Origin: JADJQU01 sp035490315
GTDB taxonomy: Bacteria; Planctomycetota; UBA1135; GCA-002686595
Assembly: GCA_035490315.1 (NCBI GenBank)
Contig: DATHET010000050.1
Location: 1 to 41,983, forward strand
Reading direction: 5' to 3'
Length of the DNA: 41,983 nucleotides
The position numbers and the translations under genes were made by a program. The notes beneath the pieces were generated by a model. That model worked only from the letters and a program-made list of their open reading frames with translations, was not told where the DNA came from and searched no databases. Shown here piece by piece: positions 27,011 through 35,142 of this stretch (positions are counted from its first letter, which is position 1; the number at the start of each line of letters is the position of its first letter).

Positions 27011-27154
27011 TCGAACGCATACTGGAGTGCGCCATGGCGAGCGGGCTAGCGCTTCGAGACGCGGCGCTGAACGGCGCGGACAGCCGCCGATTCAGTCTCG
27101 CCGACCTTTCAGGCTCCGAGCGTCTGCACTCGTCCCCTCGGGGATGGGCAGGAA

Positions 27155-27232
27155 TGGTGACCCCAAGGGGATTCGAACCCCTGTCGCCAGGATGAAAACC
27201 TGGTGTCCTAGGCCGGGCTAGACGATGGGGCC
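27155..27232 (-). tRNA. tRNA-Glu (anticodon TTC)
   Basis: Read on the minus strand, GGCCCCA at 27232-27226 pairs with TGGGGTC near the 3' end. The anticodon arm is CCAGG-TTTTCAT-CCTGG with TTC at the centre, and the T arm contains GGTTCGAATCC. The CCA end is encoded at 27157-27155. It sits alone between the FGE-like gene and eboE-like gene. The stretch 27011-27154 before it holds no gene I can support. Confidence 0.93.
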
Positions 27233-27302
27233 ACCGGAGTGCGACTCCGCGGGCCGTCCGGCAGGCCCGATGAAGTGGGGCGGGACGATACTCACCCCGC
27301 CC

Positions 27303-28595
27303 CTAGCGTGTCAACGCGCCGCTGCCTGAATCTTCGACCCAGCCGGCGCGCGACACGAGCGTCAGTGCATGGCGGTACTCGCGCTCCAGGCTGTCGATCA
27401 GCGCGCCGCTGCCGCGCGCGGGAGCGGGCAGGACGTCCCAGGTGTAGGTCTCGATCTCCAGGTGCAATTCGTCCAGGCCCCATGAGTCCGGAGATCGCAG
27501 CGCGAGAGCGACGAGCGCGTCGGTCGCCGCGCGCGTGGTCTCGAGCCCGCTGCCGTCGAGCTCGGCCTGATCGATCGGCACGTGGAAGTGGCAACGCCAT
27601 TCGTCGCACTCGCTCCAGGCAGGGTCGCCGCGAGCGAAGGCCTCTGCCACCTCGGGAAGATCGCCGGCGCGCACGAGTCCAGTCTCGCCGCGGCCGGTGA
27701 CCTGATGGAGATAGCGCGGTTCCGCCATCGCGAACAAGGCTTCGCGTCCGCGATGGTTGCGCGCGGGATCGCGCAGGAGGACCGCGTTGGTGACCTGCAG
27801 CTTGGCGATGCCCGCGCCGTTCGCGGCGGCGTTGGCGATGGCCTCGCTGGCGGATTCGAATTCGACGGCGGCGTGGCAGGCGTCGAGGCAGGTGCCGAGG
27901 TGCGCGCGGACTTTCGCTCCGGGCCGCGCACGCGAAATTCCCTGGTCGAACAGGGCGCGCAGCTCGCGCGTGTCGCCGCAATTCGCGCGCGGCTCCGCTT
28001 CGAGCGCGAGGATCACGCGCTGGTCCGTCAGTCCTTCCAATTCGTCGACGACCGAGCCCAGGCCTTCGCCGATCCCGCGCTCGGAATTGGCGGCGCGCGC
28101 GGAGCTCGAATGCATTCCGGTGTGGGTGCTGATCGAGAGATGGTTGCGCGGCGTCCGCGGCCGCGGCAGGGAGACGGCGAGCCAGGCGACGGCAAAGGTC
28201 CAGCGCGCGCGGGCAGCTTCGAGCCAGGTGGGCTCGAACACTCGCTCCTTGAGGCGCTCGGCGTGGAAATCGCCGTAGGGGAAGGCGTTGACCGTGAAGG
28301 CGTCGAGTCCATTGGCTTCCAGGACCGGACCGAGGGCGGCGGCGACGGGGCGAGCGGCCGTGAAAGTGCTCGAGCCGGGCAGCGGGCCGCTCGAGCGCTT
28401 CGCACCCTCGAACAGGCTCGCGGGAAGGTAGAGGCCGACGCCGAAGGTTCGACCTGGCGCGAGCCGCTCGCGCAGCGGCAGGGTGATCGTCCGGATGCCC
28501 TCGACCACGCCCTCGAGGGTCTGGGCAGGGTGCACGTTCAGGCAGTACGCCAGGCGCACGGCCTTGCCCGGATGGCCTGGATGCGTGAAGCGCAC
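27303..28595 (-). CDS. EboE-like TIM-barrel protein
   Basis: A 430-residue cytoplasmic protein. It opens RLAYCLNVHPAQTLEGVVEGIRTITLPLRERLAPGRTFGVGLYLP, which matches the start I recall for metabolite traffic protein EboE (YCTNVHPGE..., GIGL). The barrel continues with DAFTVNAFPYGDFH, LALEAEPRANC, HLGTCLDACHAAVEFE and CHFHVPID, with His/Glu/Asp residues suited to a xylose-isomerase-like metal site. EboE belongs to the ebo cluster, linked in cyanobacteria to moving secondary-metabolite precursors such as that of scytonemin to the periplasm. No eboA-D or eboF lies here. Start is GTG at 28595; a second GTG at 28559 would begin at the conserved motif. Confidence 0.65.
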   Translation of the reverse strand: MRFTHPGHPGKAVRLAYCLNVHPAQTLEGVVEGIRTITLPLRERLAPGRTFGVGLYLPASLFEGAKRSSGPLPGSSTFTAARPVAAALGPVLEANGLDAFTVNAFPYGDFHAERLKERVFEPTWLEAARARWTFAVAWLAVSLPRPRTPRNHLSISTHTGMHSSSARAANSERGIGEGLGSVVDELEGLTDQRVILALEAEPRANCGDTRELRALFDQGISRARPGAKVRAHLGTCLDACHAAVEFESASEAIANAAANGAGIAKLQVTNAVLLRDPARNHRGREALFAMAEPRYLHQVTGRGETGLVRAGDLPEVAEAFARGDPAWSECDEWRCHFHVPIDQAELDGSGLETTRAATDALVALALRSPDSWGLDELHLEIETYTWDVLPAPARGSGALIDSLEREYRHALTLVSRAGWVEDSGSGALTR

Positions 28596-28605
28596 TCGCC
28601 TCGAG

Positions 28606-28878
28606 CTACAGCGGCACGCCTTCGTCGATGAAGAGCACCGGAATCCCGTCGCGGATGGGATAGATTCGCTTCGCGTCCTCGCGCATCAACGCCGCCTCGA
28701 AGGCTTGGCCGACCGGCTTGCCGGCGGTGTTCTTCACCTTGCCGGCCGCGATCGCGGCGTTGAGCTTGGCGAGTTCCTCCGCGCTGGCCTCGCGCAGGCC
28801 CTGGTGCGTCTCGGGGCAGGCCAGGATCGAAAGCAGTTCGGGATCGATGCCGCGCTTGGACTGTGAGGGTTGAGCCAT
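28606..28878 (-). CDS. Trm112-like protein (UPF0434/YcaR type)
   Basis: A 90-residue protein: DPELLSILACPETHQGLREAS at the start and RIYPIRDGIPVLFIDEGVPL at the end match the Trm112/YcaR family. In the middle, AKLNAAIAAGKVKNTAGK replaces the usual short loop. The canonical zinc Cys set is reduced to a single CP near residue 20, so zinc binding is doubtful. Trm112 proteins activate methyltransferases in eukaryotes and archaea, and the bacterial role is unknown. ATG 28878 gives the family start; longer upstream frame is non-coding. The eboE-like gene follows after 10 nt. Confidence 0.8.
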   Translation of the reverse strand: MAQPSQSKRGIDPELLSILACPETHQGLREASAEELAKLNAAIAAGKVKNTAGKPVGQAFEAALMREDAKRIYPIRDGIPVLFIDEGVPL

Positions 28879-28988
28879 GGATGGACCTGGCAAGGAGTGT
28901 GGCTCGCCCCCCGCGCGGGCACAAGGCCGAACCTCGCGGGCCAGGGATGCGTTGACAGGGCCGCACGGGCACGCTCCCCTGCAAGGGC

Positions 28989-30077
28989 TTGAACTCGCTC
29001 CTCCACGCTTCCGCCTGCTTGCTGGCCCTCGCCTCGCTGACCCAGGCGCCGCCTGGCGGTCAGACTTCGGGAAGCGATGCCGCGGTGAGCTTGCCGCCAA
29101 GCCCCGCGGCGCGCGCCTTTGCGTCCGTAGGGCCGAAGACGAAGCCTGCGAGCCTGCCGGCGCTGCCGATCGGCGATCTGGACTCGCCGGCCTGGCGCAG
29201 CGCGGATGCCTGGAGCGATTGGGCTACCGCGGTCCGGGCGGAGGCCCGGGCGGACTCGCCCGATGCCCAGCGTCGCGCGCGGCTGGCGCGCATCGCCCTC
29301 GCCCAGGGTCGCTGGGACGACGCCTGGGATCATTTTGCGTCGACCGGGAGCGAGCCCGGAGTCTGCGCCGCGCTCCTGCCGCAGTTCCTGCCTGGTGTCG
29401 CGTCGGAAGTCGGCGACGGTGGAATCCCCGCGCCCTTGCCCGACGGCGTGCTGCTGCGGCCCGCCGCGCCGCCGCCGCCGGTCGCCGCCGCGGAGGTGTC
29501 GCTCGGCCGCACCTGGATCGATCGGCGCGAGATGCACATGGAGGGCCTGCACGTCGGGGCCGCGGTGCTCTCGATGAAGGTCTCACTCGAGAGCGACGGG
29601 ATCCAGATCGACTTCGACCACAAGGGCGGCGGCGCGGCGCACCTGCGCGTGGTCCTGCCGGAGCTCGCGGATTTCCAGGTGCGCGTCTCCTACGTCGACT
29701 GGATGCGCCAGGACGAAGTCGGCGGCGTGCTCGAGTTCGACATCGCTCCGGGTGACGAGACCCACACGCTCTTCGGTCGCTTCCGGCCGCGCGCGATTTC
29801 CTGGCCGACCAATCTGCCGCGCGGAGCTCCGCGCTTCCTGGAGCTGAACGGATTGGAGTTTGCCTTTCCGGTCAGCGTCCCCGATGGGCCGATGTTCCAG
29901 GCGGCGCTGGGTGGCTTTTCCAGCGTGCTCGGACTTCCGGTGACTTCGAATCCCAAGGCGGCGGCCGCTTTCGCGGGCGTGCGCATCGACCTGAGCGACC
30001 CGAGCGTGGCGCGGCGGAAGTTCTTGGGGATGGTCACCCTCAGCGAACGCTTCGCGCTGCGGCGCGCGGCGCGCTGA
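28989..30077 (+). CDS. Exported hypothetical protein
   Basis: A 362-residue protein with TTG start at 28989 and a short signal (MNSLLHASACLLALASLTQA). The first third is Ala/Pro-rich with helical WRSADAWSDWATAVRAEARADSPDAQRRARLARIALAQGRWDDAWDHF, a TPR-like segment. The rest is beta-rich (HLRVVLPELADFQVRVSYVDWM, GGVLEFDIAPGDETHTLFGRF). I do not recognise a family. AAGGG sits just ahead of the TTG. It diverges from the Trm112-like gene with 110 nt between them and is followed by pepP after 40 nt. Confidence 0.55.
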   Translation: MNSLLHASACLLALASLTQAPPGGQTSGSDAAVSLPPSPAARAFASVGPKTKPASLPALPIGDLDSPAWRSADAWSDWATAVRAEARADSPDAQRRARLARIALAQGRWDDAWDHFASTGSEPGVCAALLPQFLPGVASEVGDGGIPAPLPDGVLLRPAAPPPPVAAAEVSLGRTWIDRREMHMEGLHVGAAVLSMKVSLESDGIQIDFDHKGGGAAHLRVVLPELADFQVRVSYVDWMRQDEVGGVLEFDIAPGDETHTLFGRFRPRAISWPTNLPRGAPRFLELNGLEFAFPVSVPDGPMFQAALGGFSSVLGLPVTSNPKAAAAFAGVRIDLSDPSVARRKFLGMVTLSERFALRRAAR

Positions 30078-30117
30078 CGATTTGGGCGAACGGCTGCTTC
30101 GAGTTAGTGTCCTGACC

Positions 30118-31464
30118 ATGCAGGCCTCCACCATCTACCGGGAAAACCGCGCGCGGTTCCTGGCCCTGCTCGCCGAGCGTGGCGCGGCGGCGATCATCCC
30201 GACCGCCAGCGCCAAGATCCGCAACCACGACAGCGAGTACCGCTTCCGCCCCGACAGCGATTTCTGGTACCTGAGCGGTTTCGCGGAACCTGACTCCGTG
30301 CTGGTGTTGCTGCCCGCCACAGGGAGCGCCGCGGCGCGCTCGATCTTGTTCCTGCGCGAAAAAAAGCGCGAGGAGGAAGTCTGGACCGGACTGCGGCTCG
30401 GCGTCGAGGCGGCGCCGGCAGCGCTGGGCGTCGACGCTGCCTATCCGATCGTGGAGCTGTGGACGAGGCTGCCCGAGCTGCTCAAGGGCTTCGAGCGCAT
30501 CGTCTACCGCAGCGGGCTCGAGGAAGCGCGCGATCGCGCCGTGCACGGCCTGCTGGCGAAGATGCGCGCGCAGGTGCGCTCGGAATTCTCATTGCCCAGC
30601 GAGCTGATCGATCCTTCGACGCTGCTGCACGAGCTGCGCCTGTTCAAGACATCCGCGGAGATCGCGCTGATGCGCAAGGCCGCGGCGATCACGACCGAGG
30701 CGCATGTCGCCGCGATGCGCGAGACGCGGCCGGGAATGCGCGAGAACGAGATCGACGCGTTGCTGACCTACACCTTCCTGCGCCGCGGTGCGAGCGGCGC
30801 GGCTTACGGCAACATCGTCGCGGGAGGCGCCAATGCCTGCATCCTGCACTACCACGAGAACGACCGGGAGCTCTGCGCCGGCGATCTGCTCTTGATCGAC
30901 GCGGGCGCCGAGTTCGACTGCTACGCCAGCGACGTGACGCGCACTTTCCCGATCGACGGGAAATTCACACAGGAGCAGCGCGCGCTCTACGAAGTGGTGC
31001 TCGAGTCCCAGCTCGCGGCCATCGCTCAGGTCAGGCCCGGGAACACGTTCCAATCGGTGCACGAAGTCGCGGTGAGCGTTCTTTGCGAAGGGCTGGCGCG
31101 ACTGGGGCTGCTCGCCGGCACGCCGGCCGAGATCGTGAAGAACGAGTCGTACAAGCGCTTCTACATGCACCGGACCGGCCACTGGCTCGGCCTGGACGTG
31201 CACGACTGCGGCGCCTACGTCCTGGCCGGCGCCTCGCGCCCGATGCAGGCCGGTCAAGTCCTCACCGTCGAACCGGGCTTGTACATCGCCCCCGAGGACG
31301 AGAAGGTCGAGCCGCGCTGGCGCGGCATCGGGATCCGCATCGAGGACGACCTCCTGGTGACCGCGATGGGTCACGAGGTTCTCACGCGCGAGATCCCGAA
31401 GACCGTCGAGGAAATCGAGCGCGCCTGTGCCCGACCGCGCTCGGCGGCCGGCGTGCTCCAGTGA
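30118..31464 (+). CDS. pepP: Xaa-Pro aminopeptidase (M24B)
   Basis: A 448-residue PepP-type enzyme. The N-terminal creatinase-like domain (to about 175) includes HDSEYRFRPDSDFWYLSGF, the family hallmark. The pita-bread catalytic domain has all five metal ligands: Asp261 and Asp272 (LIDAGAEFDCYASDVTRTFP), His355 (RTGHWLGLDVHD), Glu385 (LTVEPGLYI) and Glu409 (GIRIEDDLLV). It removes N-terminal residues preceding proline, with two Mn in the site, in the cytoplasm. ATG 30118 fits; the longer frame is an unneeded leader. The membrane-protein gene begins 44 nt later. Confidence 0.94.
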   Translation: MQASTIYRENRARFLALLAERGAAAIIPTASAKIRNHDSEYRFRPDSDFWYLSGFAEPDSVLVLLPATGSAAARSILFLREKKREEEVWTGLRLGVEAAPAALGVDAAYPIVELWTRLPELLKGFERIVYRSGLEEARDRAVHGLLAKMRAQVRSEFSLPSELIDPSTLLHELRLFKTSAEIALMRKAAAITTEAHVAAMRETRPGMRENEIDALLTYTFLRRGASGAAYGNIVAGGANACILHYHENDRELCAGDLLLIDAGAEFDCYASDVTRTFPIDGKFTQEQRALYEVVLESQLAAIAQVRPGNTFQSVHEVAVSVLCEGLARLGLLAGTPAEIVKNESYKRFYMHRTGHWLGLDVHDCGAYVLAGASRPMQAGQVLTVEPGLYIAPEDEKVEPRWRGIGIRIEDDLLVTAMGHEVLTREIPKTVEEIERACARPRSAAGVLQ

Positions 31465-31508
31465 AGCGACCGGAAATTCACGCCGACGCTCTTCGCACCA
31501 GCACCTGA

Positions 31509-32348
31509 GTGTCCACCTGGATCGGAAAACCCGGCGACCGCTTGAGCGTTCGCGAAGCCCAGACGGTGCTCGCGGATTCCCTGCGCCTGGCGGCGCGGCC
31601 CTCGTGGGTCTGGCTGGTCGGCTTCGTCTACCCCAAAGTCCTGCTGTTCCCCGCGATCGCTCTGCGGGAAGCTCTCGCGGGCGCGAGCGATCACGAAGCC
31701 GCGGAAGTCGCCGGGACGCTGCTGCCCTTCCTGCTGCCGCCCTTGATGCTGCTCGTCGCGGGCCTCGCGCGCATCTCCTCGCCCTGGAACTGGAACGAGC
31801 GCGTGGCGCGCCACGGTCGGGTGCGATTGCGCGATGCGATGGCCGCCGGCCGCGGCTTGCTCTGGTCGACCTTCGGGCTGTGGATCTGCGTGCTGCTGCT
31901 CGACCTGGCCGTGCTCGGCCTGGGCATGACCGTGTTCCATTCGCTCGGCGGCGAGGAGCGCGGTTGGCGCGCCTACCTGGTCGGCGGGCCGCTGCTCCTG
32001 TTCTGCTGCGCCTACGCCGCCGTGGTCTCCGTGCTGTTCCAGCTCGCGCTGCACAGCCTGGCGCAGAATCGCCGCGGCGTGGTCTCCGCGCTGCAGCACG
32101 CCTGGAGATTGACCTTGAACGATCCCTGGGCGACCCTGCGGGCCACGCTGGTCGATTGCGCGATCAGCGCCGTGGTCGCGATCTTCGCCTTCAGCGCGAG
32201 CGACCCGATCGTGATCACGGGCGTGGTGCTCGGCGCGATCACCGGCGTGGCGCGGGCGCTGTACTGGGGACGGGTCTATCGCCTGCTCGGCGGGCTCACG
32301 CCCGAGGACGGAGTGCCGGGCGTGTCGGCGCCCGTGCTGCCCGGTTGA
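31509..32348 (+). CDS. Multi-pass membrane protein, unknown function
   Basis: A 279-residue protein with five or six hydrophobic segments (for example WVWLVGFVYPKVLLFPAIAL, TLLPFLLPPLMLLVAGLA, LLLDLAVLGLGMTVF, LLLFCCAYAAVVSVLFQLAL, and two near the C terminus). The segment ALQHAWRLTLNDPWATLRATLVD resembles the cytoplasmic linker of YciC/DUF4013-like membrane proteins, but this is a faint likeness. GTG 31509 is used; no Shine-Dalgarno is obvious. It converges on two tRNA-Lys genes. Confidence 0.6.
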   Translation: MSTWIGKPGDRLSVREAQTVLADSLRLAARPSWVWLVGFVYPKVLLFPAIALREALAGASDHEAAEVAGTLLPFLLPPLMLLVAGLARISSPWNWNERVARHGRVRLRDAMAAGRGLLWSTFGLWICVLLLDLAVLGLGMTVFHSLGGEERGWRAYLVGGPLLLFCCAYAAVVSVLFQLALHSLAQNRRGVVSALQHAWRLTLNDPWATLRATLVDCAISAVVAIFAFSASDPIVITGVVLGAITGVARALYWGRVYRLLGGLTPEDGVPGVSAPVLPG

Positions 32349-32421
32349 GCCCTGCCTCGCGTCTCGCGCACTGCGTTGCCTCGCAGCGCCTTTCCTTGCG
32401 CCACGCGCACAAAAGGGTGGA

Positions 32422-32497
<76 letters not shown>

Positions 32498-32516
32498 GCA
32501 TGCCAGATGGCGAAGT

Positions 32517-32592
32517 TGGTGCCCGCGGAAGGGATCGAACCTTCGACCTTTTGATTAAGAGTCAATTGCTCTACCAGCTGAGCTACGCGGGC
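32517..32592 (-). tRNA. tRNA-Lys (anticodon CTT)
   Basis: Acceptor GCCCGCG pairs with CGCGGGC, D arm GCTCAGCTGGTAGAGC, anticodon loop CTCTTAA with CTT, T arm GGTTCGATCC, CCA encoded. The outermost anticodon-stem pair would be A-A (27-43), so the stem has four good pairs. It is adjacent to and shares the T arm of tRNA-Lys(TTT). Confidence 0.93.
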
Positions 32593-32678
32593 GACAGGGT
32601 CGAAAAGCATAGCGCACGAAGATGCGCGTGCAAGTCGCTTGCCGGGGCGCTGCGACGCGGCGAGACCGGCCGGAGGCC

Positions 32679-32856
32679 CTAGCAGTCCGTTGAAAAAGTC
32701 CCGTCGCGAGGCGCAGCGTGCGAGGTGAGGCAAGGAGCGCGACAGAAAGCTGCGCGGAGGCGGCCTTCCTGGCCGCTGAGCACAGCTTTCCGAGCGCGAC
32801 GCAGCATCACCGCAGCACGCTGCGCCGCAGTAGGGACTTTTTCAACGGGCTGCTAG
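32679..32856. mobile_element. MITE-like 178-bp inverted-repeat element
   Basis: Ends 32679-32702 and 32833-32856 are 24-bp inverted repeats with one mismatch; both end in CTAG and contain the GTTGAAAAAGTCCC motif. Inside, further nested dyads (GCGCAGCGTG/CACGCTGCGC, AGAAAGCTG/CAGCTTTC) let the whole element fold as one hairpin. There is no ORF. The right CTAG supplies the stop codon of frr (32853-32855). It lies between frr and the tRNA-Lys genes. The GTTGAAAAAGTCCC end is one I recall from palindromic repeats of several GC-rich bacterial groups. It could act as terminator for the translation operon. Confidence 0.8.
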
Positions 32857-33416
32857 ACCTCTTTGATCTCCGCGACTTTCTTGTCGAGCACGGAGTCGAG
32901 CTTCTTCTCGTAGTCCTTGAGCAGCTCCTGGATCTTGTCGTGCAGCTTGCGGTGCTCGTCCTCGGTCAGCTTGCCCGACTTGAGGTCCGCGTCGGCGTGC
33001 TTATTCATGTCGCGCCGGCCGTTGCGCATCGCGATGCGCGCCTCTTCGGCCATGTCCTTCACTTTCGCGGCGTACTTGTTGCGCTGCTCGCCGGACAGGG
33101 GCGGCATGGTCAGGCGCAGCACCTTGCCGTCGCTCTGCGGCATGATCCCCAGGTCGGATTTCTGGATCGACTTCGAGATCTCCGTCAGCGAGCTGATGTC
33201 GAAAGGCTTGATCACGATCTGGCGCGGCTCGGGGATCGAGATCGCCGCCATCTGGTTGATCGGCGTCGGGGTTCCGTAGTAGTCGACGCGGATGTTGTCG
33301 ACCAGGGCCGAGGTCGCGCGCCCGGTGCGCACGCCGCGCAGGACCTCCTGCAGGTGGTGCAGGGCCTTCTCCATCACTTCCTTGGTGTCGTCCTGGATCT
33401 TCGGCGCGGTCGTCAT
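32853..33416 (-). CDS. frr: Ribosome recycling factor
   Basis: A 187-residue RRF with the family start (IQDDTKEVMEKALHHLQEVLRGVRTGRATSALVDNIRVDYYG), core TPINQMAAISIPEPRQIVIKPFD, SDLGIMPQSDGKVLRLTMPPLSGEQR and helical end. It splits post-termination ribosomes with EF-G. The Shine-Dalgarno AGGAG lies inside the end of pyrH, and the two genes are 3 nt apart. The stop codon is within the terminal CTAG of the MITE-like element. Confidence 0.97.
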   Translation of the reverse strand: MTTAPKIQDDTKEVMEKALHHLQEVLRGVRTGRATSALVDNIRVDYYGTPTPINQMAAISIPEPRQIVIKPFDISSLTEISKSIQKSDLGIMPQSDGKVLRLTMPPLSGEQRNKYAAKVKDMAEEARIAMRNGRRDMNKHADADLKSGKLTEDEHRKLHDKIQELLKDYEKKLDSVLDKKVAEIKEV

Positions 33417-33419
33417 GAG

Positions 33420-34130
33420 TTAGCTCCTGATCACGGTGCCGAGGTTCTCGCCTCGGATCACCCGCTCGATGTTGCCTTCTTCGAAGAGATTGAACACGAC
33501 CACCGGCAAGCTGGACTCCATGCACAGGCTGATCGCAGACGCGTCCATGACCTTGAGCTGCTGCTCGAGCACCTGCTGGTGGGTCAGGACGGGAAGGCGC
33601 TTGGCCAGCTTGTCCTTCTTGGGATCCGAAGTGTAGACGCCGTCGACCTTGGTGCCCTTGAGCAACACCTCGCAGCCCAGCTCGCGCGCGCGTAGGGCGG
33701 CCGCGGTGTCCGTGGTGAAGTACGGATTGCCGGTGCCCGCGGCCAGGATCACGATGCGCCCCTTCTCCAGGTGCGCGATCGCGCGCCGGCGCACGAAGGG
33801 CTCGGCGACCTGGCGGATCTCGATCGCGGTCTGCACGCGCGTGTCGACGCCGCACTGCTCGATCGCGTCGGACAGGGCCAGGGCGTTGATCACGGTGCCC
33901 AGCATGCCCATGTAGTCGGCGTTGGCGCGGTGTCCGCCCAGGCGCGAGAACTCCGCGCCGCGCAGGATGTTGCCCCCGCCGACGACGATCGCGACTTCGA
34001 CGCCGATCGAGGCGACGTGGGCGACCTGGCGCGCGATCAGCTGGATCGCGTCGGGATCGAGACCGTGACCTGTCTCCGCCGCGCCGAGGGCCTCGCCGGA
34101 AAGCTTGAGCAGCACGCGCTGGTACGCCAT
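33420..34130 (-). CDS. pyrH: UMP kinase
   Basis: A 236-residue amino-acid-kinase-fold enzyme: VLLKLSGEALG, VAIVVGGGNILRGAEF, ADYMGMLGTVINALAL, AAGTGNPYFTTDTAAALRA, LLKGTKVDGVYTSDPKKD and KVMDASAISLCMESSLPVVVFNL. It phosphorylates UMP to UDP with ATP and is an allosteric hexamer in most bacteria. Its place between tsf and frr is the classic bacterial order. ATG 34130 starts 19 nt after the tsf stop. Confidence 0.97.
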   Translation of the reverse strand: MAYQRVLLKLSGEALGAAETGHGLDPDAIQLIARQVAHVASIGVEVAIVVGGGNILRGAEFSRLGGHRANADYMGMLGTVINALALSDAIEQCGVDTRVQTAIEIRQVAEPFVRRRAIAHLEKGRIVILAAGTGNPYFTTDTAAALRARELGCEVLLKGTKVDGVYTSDPKKDKLAKRLPVLTHQQVLEQQLKVMDASAISLCMESSLPVVVFNLFEEGNIERVIRGENLGTVIRS

Positions 34131-34149
34131 GCCGAGGGTTGTACCGTGC

Positions 34150-35001
34150 TCAGGCGCCCGCTTGGAACAGGCTGAAGCCTTCGATCCGCGCGTTTTTGCC
34201 GAGCGCGGCCGCCAGGGCCTTGTCGACGGTGATCGAATCGTCCTTCACCCAGGGCTGTTCGCCGAGCACGGCGCCCTGGAAGAATTTCTCGAGCTTGCCT
34301 TCGAGAATCTTTCCGATCCGGTCCGCGGGCTTGCCCTTGAGGTCGTCGCTCTCGCGGTAGACGGCCTTCTCGCGCTCGATCGTCTCGGCCGGGATCTCGT
34401 CGCGCGTGCGCGCGCTCGGGCGCATCGACACGATGTGCATGCCGAGCTCCTTGATGAACGCGTCGATCTTCTCAGGCGCAGCGTCGGAAGTGATCGAGAT
34501 CAGCGCGCCCGCGCGGTTGTTGAAGTGCACGTAAGCGCCGACCCGGCCAGCCTTGTTCTCGAAGCGGGCCAGGTTGACGAGCTGCATGTTCTCGCCGATC
34601 TTGCCGACGAGCTGCTTGAGCGTGTCGTCGACGCTGCCCTGGCCGCCCTCGAGCGGCTGGGCGAGCATCTCGGCGGGCGTGGCGGGCTTGTGCTTCAGCG
34701 CGTGGGCGCAGAAGCGAGCGACCATCGTTCCGAAGTCCTCGGTGTTGGCCGAGAAATCGGTCTCGCAGGACAGCGCGACCATGACTCCCGACTGACCGCC
34801 CGGCGCGATCTGCGCGCCGATGCGTCCGGCGGCCATCGAGCGGCCAGCCTTCTTGTCGGCGGTCTTCAGGCCGCTCTTGCGCAGGAAGTCGTAGGCGGCG
34901 TCGATGTCGCCATTGGCCGCGACCAGCGCGCGCTTGCAGTCCATCAGCGGCGCGCCGGAGCGCTCGCGCAGGTCCTGCACCATTTTCGGGGTGATTTCCA
35001 T
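34150..35001 (-). CDS. tsf: Elongation factor Ts
   Basis: A 283-residue EF-Ts: N-terminal UBA-like domain (VQDLRERSGAPLMDCKRALVAANGDIDAAYDFLRKSGL), the EF-Tu-contacting core (VMVALSCETDFSANTEDF with the TDF motif), and the dimerisation domain. It recycles EF-Tu-GDP. ATG 35001 has GAGGAA 1-2 nt ahead and gives the usual start MEITPKMVQDLR; an upstream in-frame start adds 20 residues unlike the family. It follows rpsB by 141 nt, with a small hairpin in the gap. Confidence 0.97.
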   Translation of the reverse strand: MEITPKMVQDLRERSGAPLMDCKRALVAANGDIDAAYDFLRKSGLKTADKKAGRSMAAGRIGAQIAPGGQSGVMVALSCETDFSANTEDFGTMVARFCAHALKHKPATPAEMLAQPLEGGQGSVDDTLKQLVGKIGENMQLVNLARFENKAGRVGAYVHFNNRAGALISITSDAAPEKIDAFIKELGMHIVSMRPSARTRDEIPAETIEREKAVYRESDDLKGKPADRIGKILEGKLEKFFQGAVLGEQPWVKDDSITVDKALAAALGKNARIEGFSLFQAGA

Positions 35002-35117
35002 GTTCCTCGAGGGGGAGGGAGTCGGTTGCATCGGGCTGTGCGCTGTGCGCGGCTGGGTCAAAAAGTCGGGTGAGAATCCCGCGTGCTCTCGCGCGCGGAA
35101 TTCCGCTGGAACGTCCT

Positions 35118-35137
35118 CGAGCCTGGAGCCAGGCTCG
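35118..35137 (-). other. Short hairpin in the rpsB-tsf gap
   Basis: CGAGCCTGG and CCAGGCTCG form a 9-bp stem with a 2-nt centre. It lies just after rpsB on the minus strand, without a T-run. It may be a partial terminator or processing site lowering tsf relative to rpsB. The core resembles the 1732-1826 repeat family, but spacing differs. Confidence 0.4.
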
Positions 35138-35142
35138 CCGGC

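Noticed and set aside
27121..27150. Possible terminator hairpin (CCCC-TC-GGGG) beside tRNA-Glu
   Set aside because: The stem is only about five pairs and no T-run follows on either strand.
35118..35137. Third copy of the 32-bp repeat family
   Set aside because: It shares only the GAGCCTGG core, with different centre spacing and no matching flanks; listed only as a hairpin.
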